A program made the translations under genes and the position numbers. A stretch of 64,000 bases of DNA from Janthinobacterium sp. PAMC25594 (GTDB lineage: Bacteria; Pseudomonadota; Gammaproteobacteria; Burkholderiales; Burkholderiaceae_D). Location: NCBI RefSeq assembly GCF_019443505.1, contig NZ_CP080377.1, positions 5,642,001 to 5,706,000 on the forward strand, written 5' to 3'. Position 1 is the stretch's first letter, and each line of letters begins with the position of its first letter. This document shows positions 34,042 through 41,602 of this stretch, piece by piece. The notes under the pieces are model-generated. The model was given only the letters and a program-made list of their open reading frames with translations. It did no database searches and was not told where the DNA came from.

Positions 34042-35364
34042 ATGAAATCCATCAAGATCGGCCTGCTGGGCCTGGGCAATGTCGGTTACGGCACGTTCAG
34101 TGTCCTGAAACGCAACCAGGAAGAAATCAAGCGCCGCGCGGGCCGCGGCATTGAAGTCGTCGCCGTCGCCGTGCGCGACGTGGCGCGCGCCGAAGCGCTG
34201 GTCGCCGGTGCCTGCAAGGTCGTCAATGACCCGTCCCTGATCGTCAACGATCCCGAGATCGACATCGTCGTCGAACTGATCGGCGGCTACGACCTGTCGA
34301 AAACCCTGGTGCTGCAGGCCATCGCCAACGGCAAGCACGTGGTGACGGCCAACAAGGCCTTGCTGGCCGTGCATGGCAACGAAATCTTCGCCGCCGCCCA
34401 GGACAAGGGCGTGATGGTGGCCTTCGAAGCGGCCGTCGCGGGCGGCATCCCCATCATCAAGGCGCTGCGCGAAGGCTTGACGGCCAACCGCATCGAATGG
34501 ATCGCCGGCATCATCAACGGCACCACCAATTTCATCCTGTCCGAAATGCGCGACAAGGGCCTCGATTTCGCCACCGTGCTGAAACAGGCGCAGGAACTCG
34601 GTTACGCGGAAGCCGATCCCACCTTCGACATCGAAGGCGTCGATGCCGCGCACAAGGCCACCATCATGTCGGCCATCGCCTTCGGCATCCCGGTGCAGTT
34701 CGACAAGGCCTACGTGGAAGGCATCAGCAACCTTAACGCCGTCGACATCCGCTACGCCGAGCAGCTGGGCTACCGCATCAAGCTGCTGGGCATCACCAAG
34801 CGCGCCACCGTCAATGGCGTGGAAGGCATCGAGCTGCGCGTGCATCCGACCCTGATCCCGGCCAAGCGCCTGATCGCCAATGTGGAAGGCGCCATGAATG
34901 CGGTGCTGGTGCACGGCGACGCCGTCGGCGCCAGCCTGTACTCGGGCCGCGGCGCGGGCGCCGAGCCGACCGCCTCGTCGGTGATCGCCGACCTGGTCGA
35001 CATCACGCGCCTGGCCACGGCCGATCCGGAACACCGCGTGCCGCACCTGGCGTTCCAGCCGAACGCGATGACCAACATCGACATCCTGCCGATGTCGGAA
35101 ATCACCACCAGCTACTACCTGCGCATGCACGTGGCCGACCAGCCGGGCGTGCTGGCCGACCTGACGCGCATCCTGGCCGAACGGAGCATCTCGATCGACG
35201 CCATGCTGCAAAAAGAGCCGGCCGAGGGCGAGACGCATACGGACATCATCATGCTGACGCACCAGACGCAGGAAAAGAACGTCACGGCCGCCATCGAAAA
35301 GATGGAAGCGCTCAATAGCGTGGTGGGCACGGTCACCAAGATCCGCCTGGAAAACCTCAGCTGA
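34042..35364 (+). CDS. hom: Homoserine dehydrogenase
   Basis: A 440-residue NAD(P)H-dependent enzyme that reduces aspartate semialdehyde to homoserine for threonine and methionine synthesis. It has the Rossmann motif GLLGLGNVGYGTF at the N-terminus, the family signature GIINGTTNFILSEM, and catalytic-region residues in YAEADPTFDIEGVDAAHK. A C-terminal ACT domain (from LRMHVADQPGVLADLTRIL) probably senses threonine. No strong Shine-Dalgarno is visible at ATG 34042. It is immediately followed by a terminator, so hom is the last gene of this unit; no thrC follows. Confidence 0.95.
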   Translation: MKSIKIGLLGLGNVGYGTFSVLKRNQEEIKRRAGRGIEVVAVAVRDVARAEALVAGACKVVNDPSLIVNDPEIDIVVELIGGYDLSKTLVLQAIANGKHVVTANKALLAVHGNEIFAAAQDKGVMVAFEAAVAGGIPIIKALREGLTANRIEWIAGIINGTTNFILSEMRDKGLDFATVLKQAQELGYAEADPTFDIEGVDAAHKATIMSAIAFGIPVQFDKAYVEGISNLNAVDIRYAEQLGYRIKLLGITKRATVNGVEGIELRVHPTLIPAKRLIANVEGAMNAVLVHGDAVGASLYSGRGAGAEPTASSVIADLVDITRLATADPEHRVPHLAFQPNAMTNIDILPMSEITTSYYLRMHVADQPGVLADLTRILAERSISIDAMLQKEPAEGETHTDIIMLTHQTQEKNVTAAIEKMEALNSVVGTVTKIRLENLS

Positions 35365-35386
35365 GCGTTTTCAGCGATCCACGCAA

Positions 35387-35411
35387 AACGGCGCCCGCGG
35401 GCGCCGTTTTT
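35387..35411 (+). terminator. Intrinsic terminator after hom
   Basis: A near-perfect 10-bp stem AACGGCGCCC/GGGCGCCGTT (35387-35408) with a 2-nt centre (so the real loop uses inner bases) is followed by TTTTT, starting 22 bp past the hom stop. Confidence 0.85.
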
Positions 35412-35421
35412 CGTTTGTGAT

Positions 35422-35524
35422 GTAGGTCGGATTAGTGCGGCAAGGCCGCACGTAATCCGACAACATTGTTGGCGTGGCCGATGGTGCTGTCGGATTACGG
35501 TCCTTCGGACCTCATCCGACCTAC
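35422..35524. repeat. Inverted REP-like (GTAGGTCGGATTA) repeat element
   Basis: The outer arms GTAGGTCGGAT (35422-35432) and ATCCGACCTAC (35514-35524) are perfectly inverted. Inside them lie further palindromic pieces: GTGCGGCAAGGCCGCAC, CGTAATCCGACA and its inverse TGTCGGATTACG, and GGTCCTTCGGACC. This is the layout of two inverted REP units (BIME-like). Such GTCGGATTA elements are dispersed in many proteobacterial genomes and often mobilised by RAYT transposases; none is encoded here. The right arm includes the stop codon of the convergent rraB gene. Confidence 0.8.
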
Positions 35525-35874
35525 GCTGCGGTAACGACCGGGCCCACATCCATGCCGTCATAGCTGGCCAGCTGGTTTTCCTGGGCAAACGCCATCAGTT
35601 CGCCATTGCGCGCATGCAGGCTGTCGACGCTGTGCACTTCCGCTTTTTCCACGTGCAGCACCCACACGGGTGCGGCGGCCGGGTCGTCCAGTTCGGGCTG
35701 ATACAGTTCCACCGGGCGGTAGCCCTGCAGCGCCAGCAAGGTGGCGGCCTGCTCCAGCGACTCGGAAGTGGGGTTGGTGAAGTAATAGCCCCACAGCAGC
35801 GGCTGGGACAAGTCCCACGGCGCGTTTTCGGCGATATTGGCAAACAGTTCGGTTACGTCTTCTTTGGTCATCAT
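35521..35874 (-). CDS. rraB: Ribonuclease E inhibitor RraB family protein
   Basis: A 117-residue acidic cytosolic protein of the RraB family, which binds RNase E and modulates RNA decay. Visible family blocks are NPTSESLEQAATLLALQGYRPVEL, then VWVLHVEKAEVHSVDSLHARN, and the C-terminal YDGMDVGPV. Start at 35874 or at the next codon (MM). Its stop codon lies inside the REP-like repeat at 35422-35524, so insertion of that element may have fixed the present C-terminus. Confidence 0.85.
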   Translation of the reverse strand: MMTKEDVTELFANIAENAPWDLSQPLLWGYYFTNPTSESLEQAATLLALQGYRPVELYQPELDDPAAAPVWVLHVEKAEVHSVDSLHARNGELMAFAQENQLASYDGMDVGPVVTAA

Positions 35875-35897
35875 GGCAGTGGGCCTTCATTAAAATC

Positions 35898-37412
35898 TCA
35901 GGGCGCGATCTTAGCATCGACTGGCGCTGCGGCGAAATACACGCCGACTTTCAATCCATGCCCATTCGCCGCCGTGGCCAGTTCCAGGCTGGCGCCATGC
36001 AGGGCGGCGATGTCGCGCACGATGGCCAGGCCCAGCCCGGCGCCGCCCGGGTTGCTCTCGAGTGCCGTGCCGACCCGGTAGAACGGCGTAAATACCCGTT
36101 CGCGTTCCGCGGGCGGGATGCCGGCGCCGCTGTCCTCCACTTCCAGTACCGCGCCGTGCCCCGCTTGTGCAGCGCGCACGCGCAGGATCACGCTGCCGCC
36201 CTGCGGCGTGTAGCGCAAGGCATTGTCGACCAGGTTGGCCAGCAGTTCGTGCAGCAGCACGGCCTGACCATGCACCGGCGCGTCGTCGGGCGCTTCCAGC
36301 GATAAATCGATATTCTTGCCGACGGCGGCCATGGCCATTTCCAGCCCTACCTGCTGCGCCACGTCGCGCAGCGGGACGGTATGCATGGCCAGGCTGTCGC
36401 TGCCATGCTCGATGCGCGCCAGGGTCAGCAGGCGGTTGGCCAGCAGCACGGTCGAATCGGTGGTGGCGGCGATCGAGCGCACGATGTCGCGCAGGGCGGC
36501 CATGTCGGATGGCGTGCCGGCCTGGCGGTCGCATTCGCGCATGGCCAGTTCGGCCTGGGTTTTCAGCACCGTCAACGGCGTGCGCAGCTGGTGCGAGGCA
36601 TCGGCGATGAAACGGCGCTGGCTGGCGATCAGTTGCTGCAGGCGCGACATGGAGCCGTTCATGGCGCTGACCAGCGGGCGCATTTCCTTGTGCACCAGCG
36701 CGGGATCGACATCGGACAGGTCGGACAGGATGCGCGTCTCGACTTCCGTTTTCAAGCGCATCAGCGGCCGCAGCACCAGGCGCACGGCAAACCATACGAG
36801 CGCGCCCATCACCAGTATCATCGCCGCCTGCCAGCTCAGGGTATCGAACAGGATCTGGTTCGACAGGCCGCGCCGCGCATCGAGCGTTTCAGCCACCTGG
36901 ATCAGGGCAATGCCGCGCATCGAGTCGTCATACACGGGTTGCAGCAGGGCGGCGATGCGGATCGGCTTGCCGTGGTAGTCGGCATGGTAGAAGCGCACCA
37001 GGGCCGGGTAGTTCTGCGAGCGGGGCACGTTTTTCGGCACGGGCGGCAAGTCGCCATAGCCCGAGACCAGTTCGCCGTTGATGCCCGTGACCTTGTAATA
37101 GATGCGGCCCAGGGTGTCGGTCTCGAAGCTGTCGAGCGCCACGTAGGGCACTTCGGCCACGACCTTGCCGCCGACGATGGAGACGCGCTCGGCCAGCGCC
37201 CGCGTCGACGCCAGCAACGAGCGGTCGTAGGCCATGTCGGCCGCGTCGAGCGCATTGCGGTAAACAAAAAAAGCGTCGAGCAACACCAGCATCACCAGCG
37301 GGATGAGCAGCCAGCGCAGCAGCTGGCTGCGCAGGCTGCCCAGCGGCCGGCCCTGCGCCCAGCGCCCGCGCAGGCGCTCGGACAGGGGCCGGCGTGGGGC
37401 GTGCGCCTTCAT
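35898..37412 (-). CDS. TctE-type sensor histidine kinase
   Basis: A 504-residue inner-membrane kinase. TM1 is at about residues 30-50, a periplasmic 2CSK_N (TctE-type) sensor domain at about 51-190, and TM2 at about 195-215. A HAMP-like linker follows, then the H-box ASHQLRTPLTVLKTQ, N-box LLANLVDNALRYTPQGG, and G-boxes DSGAGIPP and GGAGLGLAIV. It partners the response regulator whose gene overlaps its start by 4 bp. Established knowledge: TctDE systems control tricarboxylate uptake; the divergent TctC/porin operon here fits that. The actual ligand is inferred. Confidence 0.9.
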   Translation of the reverse strand: MKAHAPRRPLSERLRGRWAQGRPLGSLRSQLLRWLLIPLVMLVLLDAFFVYRNALDAADMAYDRSLLASTRALAERVSIVGGKVVAEVPYVALDSFETDTLGRIYYKVTGINGELVSGYGDLPPVPKNVPRSQNYPALVRFYHADYHGKPIRIAALLQPVYDDSMRGIALIQVAETLDARRGLSNQILFDTLSWQAAMILVMGALVWFAVRLVLRPLMRLKTEVETRILSDLSDVDPALVHKEMRPLVSAMNGSMSRLQQLIASQRRFIADASHQLRTPLTVLKTQAELAMRECDRQAGTPSDMAALRDIVRSIAATTDSTVLLANRLLTLARIEHGSDSLAMHTVPLRDVAQQVGLEMAMAAVGKNIDLSLEAPDDAPVHGQAVLLHELLANLVDNALRYTPQGGSVILRVRAAQAGHGAVLEVEDSGAGIPPAERERVFTPFYRVGTALESNPGGAGLGLAIVRDIAALHGASLELATAANGHGLKVGVYFAAAPVDAKIAP

Positions 37413-38131
37413 TTGGGCGTGGCCGGCGCCATGGCGCTGCGCGGCTGCAGCAGGTAGCCGATGCCGCGCAAGGTGGTGATGGCGGCGCCGTCGGGCGAAC
37501 CGGCTTCCACGCCGTTTTCAAGTTTTTTACGTACCCTGTGGATGTACAGTTCGATGGCGTCCAGGTTGACGTCGTCGGCCAGCGCGAAGACTTCGTCGAA
37601 CAGCTTTTCCTTCGATACGGCGCGCCCGGAGCGCGTGATCAGCGCCTCGAGCACCGCGTGTTCGCGCGGCGTCAGGGGAAAAGGGGCGCCGGCGTAGCTG
37701 AACATGCGCGTGACGGTGTCGAAACTGAGCGCGCCGCAGGTGTGCACCAGCGCCTCGTTGCCCTGGCTGCGGCGCAGCAGCGCTTTGACGCGCGCTTCCA
37801 GTTCGGCCAGCTCGAACGGCTTGGCCATGTAATCGTCGGCGCCCAGGTTCAGGCCCTGTACCTTGTCATCGAGGCCGCCGCGCGCCGTGAGTATCATGAC
37901 GGGCGTCTTGCCTCGCGTGCCGCCGCGCGCGCGCAGGCGGCGCAGCACGTCCAGGCCGTCCATCTTCGGCAGGGTCAGGTCGAGCAGCACCAGTGAGTAT
38001 TCCTGCGTGTGCAGCAGGGCGTCGGCATCGGCGCCGTTGTGGGCGGTCTCCACCGTCAGGTGCGCGTCGCGCAGGGCCTTTGCCAGCCAGTGCGACAGCT
38101 CCAGATGGTCTTCCACTAATAATATGCGCAT
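37409..38131 (-). CDS. TctD-type response regulator (OmpR/PhoB family)
   Basis: A 240-residue transcription factor with a receiver domain (MRILLVEDHLELSH; phospho-Asp in LVLLDLTLPKMDGLD; Lys in GADDYMAKPFELAEL) and a winged-helix domain (LTPREHAVLEALITRSGRAV ... LDAIELYIHRVRKKLE). I used ATG 38131 with GGAG five bases upstream; longer in-frame starts (38143, 38224) add residues outside the receiver fold. It probably binds the dyad at 38264-38305 to control the divergent porin operon and its own. Confidence 0.9.
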   Translation of the reverse strand: MRILLVEDHLELSHWLAKALRDAHLTVETAHNGADADALLHTQEYSLVLLDLTLPKMDGLDVLRRLRARGGTRGKTPVMILTARGGLDDKVQGLNLGADDYMAKPFELAELEARVKALLRRSQGNEALVHTCGALSFDTVTRMFSYAGAPFPLTPREHAVLEALITRSGRAVSKEKLFDEVFALADDVNLDAIELYIHRVRKKLENGVEAGSPDGAAITTLRGIGYLLQPRSAMAPATPK

Positions 38132-38263
38132 GGTCTCCGCCATTCGTTGAAATGATGCAGTGTAAGCCTGGCGGCAGGGGCGGCGATGAATATGTTTGCG
38201 CCCCTTGTGGCTGGCCGGCGACACCTGTCATGCTGAAAGCCAATTGAAAGGATCGCGCTCATA

Positions 38264-38305
38264 TAGTGTGATCCTGATTCATGAAATGGATCAGGCATAT
38301 CACTA
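38264..38305. promoter_or_regulatory. Long dyad, candidate TctD operator, between tctDE and the porin operon
   Basis: The core arms CCTGATTCAT (38273-38282) and ATGGATCAGG (38286-38295) match at nine of ten positions, with a 3-bp spacer. The symmetry extends outward to TAGTG (38264-38268) and CACTA (38301-38305), with one gap. It lies in the divergent regulatory region between the two-component genes and the porin. The assignment to TctD is inferred from position. Confidence 0.5.
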
Positions 38306-38331
38306 ATAACTATATCTAAGGGAGACCCAAT

Positions 38332-39399
38332 ATGAAAAAAACCGCATTCTCGCTGGCCGCCATGGCCGTTCTCGCCGCCGCAGCCGGCGCTGCCCAGGCA
38401 CAGTCGAACGTCACCGTGTATGGCTTGCTCGACGTCGGCTTCGACAACACCAGCAACGCATCTGCATCGAAAGGTTCGGTCAGCCGCGTCAGCTCCGGCG
38501 GCATGAATACCTCGCGCTGGGGCATCCGCGGCAATGAAGACCTGGGCGGCGGCCTGAAAGCTGTTTTCAACCTCGAAGGCGGCATCCTGATGGATACGGG
38601 CGCCATCGATGGTGGCGTGCTGTTCAAGCGCCAGGCCTATGTGGGCCTGGAAGGCAGCTACGGCCGACTCGTGCTGGGCCGCTCGTTCACCACCGTGTAC
38701 GACTTCGTGCTGCCGTTCGATCCGATGGGCTACGCGCCTTTCTATTCGTGGGCGACGGCGGCCGGCAAGGCTGTGCAAGGTCAGTACGGCATGACGACCG
38801 GTTTCGACAACCTGGTCAAGTACTCGGGCACGGCGGGCGACTTCAAGTTCGGCGCCTCTTATGGTTTCGGCGAGCAAGCCACGGGCGCCCAGGACAGCGC
38901 CAAGTTTTCTTCCGGCGTGACCTACACGGCCGGTCCGGTCAGCCTGCTGGCCACCTATGAGCGTGTCAACGGCAATTCAATTGTCGGCGGCGCGCGCGAC
39001 AAGACCACCTCCTATCACCTGGGCGCGATGTACAACGAAGGCCCATGGAAGGTGCAGGCCGTGGCGCGCGACTACAAGCTCGATCCGGCCGCCTCCGGCA
39101 AGCCTGACCTGCGCGGTACCCTGTACTGGGGTGGCGTCAGCTACCTGACCACGCCGCAAGTCACGCTGACGGGCGTCATCTACTACCAGGACGTGAAGAA
39201 CGTGGCCGCCAATACGGATGCCGATCCGATCATGTACGTGGCGCGCGTGCGCTATGCGCTGTCCAAGCGCACCGACCTGTACGTGGCTGGCGCCTATGCC
39301 AAGGCCAAGAACAACCAGCTGGTCAGCCTGTCGCGCGACGATGCCGGTTTCGGCAACACGCAGCGTGGCGTGATCGCCGGCATGCAGCACCGCTTCTAA
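38332..39399 (+). CDS. Gram-negative trimeric porin (Burkholderiales type)
   Basis: A 355-residue 16-strand outer-membrane porin. It has a signal peptide (MKKTAFSLAAMAVLAAAAGAAQAQ), then the classic start SNVTVYGLLDVGFDN, SRWGIRGNEDLGGGLKAVFNLEGG, a loop-3-like FDPMGYAPFYS, and a C-terminal Phe (GVIAGMQHRF). A strong RBS GGGAGA precedes it. It is the first gene of an operon with a TctC-type binding protein and an ABC importer, so it probably provides outer-membrane entry for their shared or related anionic substrates. Confidence 0.93.
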   Translation: MKKTAFSLAAMAVLAAAAGAAQAQSNVTVYGLLDVGFDNTSNASASKGSVSRVSSGGMNTSRWGIRGNEDLGGGLKAVFNLEGGILMDTGAIDGGVLFKRQAYVGLEGSYGRLVLGRSFTTVYDFVLPFDPMGYAPFYSWATAAGKAVQGQYGMTTGFDNLVKYSGTAGDFKFGASYGFGEQATGAQDSAKFSSGVTYTAGPVSLLATYERVNGNSIVGGARDKTTSYHLGAMYNEGPWKVQAVARDYKLDPAASGKPDLRGTLYWGGVSYLTTPQVTLTGVIYYQDVKNVAANTDADPIMYVARVRYALSKRTDLYVAGAYAKAKNNQLVSLSRDDAGFGNTQRGVIAGMQHRF

Positions 39400-39402
39400 G
39401 CC

Positions 39403-40389
39403 ATGACCATGCCGCGCTCCCTGTTCCTGTTGCTGCCATGCCTGCTGCCCGTTTTTGCCGGGGCACAGGTGGCTACGCCAGCGCCGGTCGAATGCGTGGT
39501 GCCGTCCAAGCCGGGCGGCGCCATGGATCTGACGTGCAAGCTGGCGAAAAAAGGCCTGGCGCAGGAGGGCGCGGCAGCAGCGGCAGGTCCCATGCGCATC
39601 AGCTACCTGCCGGGCGGTATCGGCGCGGTGGCCTGGCATTCGATGGGCTCGCAGCGCCGCCGCGCGGAAGCGAACACCCTGGTGGCCTTTTCGGGCGGCT
39701 CGCTGCTCAATCTGGCGCAGGGCAAGTTCGGCAATGCCAAGGCGGGCGACGTGCGCTGGGTGGCTGCGCTGGGCGCCGACTACGGCATGATCGCCGTGCG
39801 CAGCGATTCGCCCTACAAGACGCTGGGCGACCTGATCGCGGCATTGCGCCAGCATCCTGACAAGGTGCTGATCGGCGTCTCCGGCACCATCGGCAGCCAG
39901 GACTGGCTGAAGATGGCGCTGGTGGCGCGGCATGCCGGCATCGACCCGAAAGTGCTGCGTTTCGTCGCCCTCGAAGGCGGCGGCGAAGTGTTTACGGCGA
40001 TGCAGGCCGATTATGTGCAGGTGGTCTCGGGCGACACGTCGGAGGCCACCCTGAACGCCAGCGCCAACCATGCGCGCGTGCTGGCGGTGCTGTCGGAAAA
40101 ACGCCTGCCCGGCGTGCTGGCCGGCGTGCCGACGGCGCGCGAGCAGGGCGTCGACGTGGTCTGGCCCATCATCCGCGGCGTGTGGATGGGGCCGCAGGTG
40201 CCCGAGGCGGACTACCAGCGCTGGGTGGCCACCTTTGAGCGTGCGATGGCCACGCCGCAGTTCGCCGAATGGCGCGCCCAGGCCGGCCTGTACCCGTTCG
40301 CCCTGACGGGGCCGAAGCTGACCGCGTATGTCAGGAAGGCGGTCGACGAGTATGCGCGGCAGGCCACCGAACTCGGATTAATGCGCTGA
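39403..40389 (+). CDS. Bug/TctC-family periplasmic substrate-binding protein
   Basis: A 328-residue periplasmic protein with a signal peptide (MTMPRSLFLLLPCLLPVFAGAQ). The TctC/Bug fold is shown by the N-terminal ECVVPSKPGGAMDLTCKLA (the carboxylate-binding loop) and by the block RSDSPYKTLGDLIAALRQHP. It lies only 3 bp after the porin stop. No TctA/TctB membrane genes are in the window, so it is an orphan binding protein. It could serve a distant TctAB or, like some Bug proteins, act as a sensor input to the TctE kinase encoded opposite. The ligand is probably a carboxylate. Confidence 0.88.
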   Translation: MTMPRSLFLLLPCLLPVFAGAQVATPAPVECVVPSKPGGAMDLTCKLAKKGLAQEGAAAAAGPMRISYLPGGIGAVAWHSMGSQRRRAEANTLVAFSGGSLLNLAQGKFGNAKAGDVRWVAALGADYGMIAVRSDSPYKTLGDLIAALRQHPDKVLIGVSGTIGSQDWLKMALVARHAGIDPKVLRFVALEGGGEVFTAMQADYVQVVSGDTSEATLNASANHARVLAVLSEKRLPGVLAGVPTAREQGVDVVWPIIRGVWMGPQVPEADYQRWVATFERAMATPQFAEWRAQAGLYPFALTGPKLTAYVRKAVDEYARQATELGLMR

Positions 40390-40435
40390 ACGGCATCCCA
40401 TTTAAAAAAACTATTTCACAGACGGAGACAACCCC

Positions 40436-41533
40436 ATGCAAAACAAGACCCTGCTTCAAGTCGCCATTGCCGCCGCGTTTGCCAGCCTGGCCGGCGCCGC
40501 TTTCGCGCAAGTACCGGCCGGCTATCCGGCCGACTACCAGAAGATCATCGACGCGGCCAAGAAGGAAGGCAAGGTGGTGATCTACAGCGCCACCGACAGC
40601 AAGGCCGCCGCGCCGCTGATCAAGGATTTCAGCGCCCTGTATCCGGGCATCTCGGTCGAATACAACGACATGAATTCCACCGAAGTGTACAACCGCTTCA
40701 TTTCCGAAGTGGCGGCGGGTGGCAACACGGCCGACGTGATGTGGTCGTCGGCGATGGACTTGCAGATGCGCCTGGCCTCCGATGGCTATGCGCTCAAGTA
40801 CAAATCCGTCGAAGCGGCGAAGATTCCCGGCTGGGCCATGTGGGATGACCAGGCTTACGGCACCACGTTCGAGCCGGCCGCCATCGTCTACAACAAGCGC
40901 CTGCTCGATCCGAAGGAAGTGCCGAAGAATCACGACGACTTCGTCAAGCTGATCGCCACGCCGAAATTCAAGGACAAGGTCACCACCTACGACATCGAAA
41001 AATCGGGCGTGGGCTTCATGTTCATGGCGCAGGATGCCAAGGAGTACCCGCAATTCCTGGCGCTGCAAAACGCGTTCGGTGCCGCCAAGGTACGCGTGCA
41101 ATCGTCGACGGGCACCATGATGGAGCGCATCTCGTCGGGTGAAAACCTGATCGGCTACAACGTGCTGGGCTCTTATGCCCTGGTGCGCGCCAAGACCGAT
41201 CCGTCGATCGGCGTGGTGCTGCCCAAGGATTACACCCTGATTTTGTCGCGCGTGCAGTTCATCAACAAGAACGCGAAGAACGTCAACGCCGGCAAGCTGT
41301 GGCTCGATTACATCTTGTCGCACCGCGGCCAGACCATCATTGCCAACGGCGCCAAGCTGTTCGCCATCCGCGCCGACGTCACGGGCGAAACCACGTCGGC
41401 TGACCTGATCAAGCAAATCGGCGCATCCAACGTCAAGCCGATTCCCGTGCACCCGATCATCCTGCAATTTCTGGGACCTGCCAAGCGCATGGCCTTCTTG
41501 AAGCAGTGGAAAGAGACAGCCGGCAAAAAATAA
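40436..41533 (+). CDS. ABC transporter periplasmic substrate-binding protein (Fe3+/AfuA-like family 1)
   Basis: A 365-residue periplasmic binding protein with a signal peptide (ending ...GAAFAQ). The family-1 solute-binding core starts IIDAAKKEGKVVIYSATD, with blocks such as YNDMNSTEVYNRFISEV and TTFEPAAIVYNKRLL. It does not show an obvious Tyr-Tyr iron-binding pair of FbpA, so the substrate may be a phosphorylated or carboxylated organic anion rather than free Fe3+. It is followed 69 bp later by its permease. Confidence 0.85.
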   Translation: MQNKTLLQVAIAAAFASLAGAAFAQVPAGYPADYQKIIDAAKKEGKVVIYSATDSKAAAPLIKDFSALYPGISVEYNDMNSTEVYNRFISEVAAGGNTADVMWSSAMDLQMRLASDGYALKYKSVEAAKIPGWAMWDDQAYGTTFEPAAIVYNKRLLDPKEVPKNHDDFVKLIATPKFKDKVTTYDIEKSGVGFMFMAQDAKEYPQFLALQNAFGAAKVRVQSSTGTMMERISSGENLIGYNVLGSYALVRAKTDPSIGVVLPKDYTLILSRVQFINKNAKNVNAGKLWLDYILSHRGQTIIANGAKLFAIRADVTGETTSADLIKQIGASNVKPIPVHPIILQFLGPAKRMAFLKQWKETAGKK

Positions 41534-41602
41534 TGCCGTCCTGGCCGTCCGCAGGCGCATGCCTGCGGACGGATGCCGCACCCTTCATTCATTGGATTCA
41601 TC

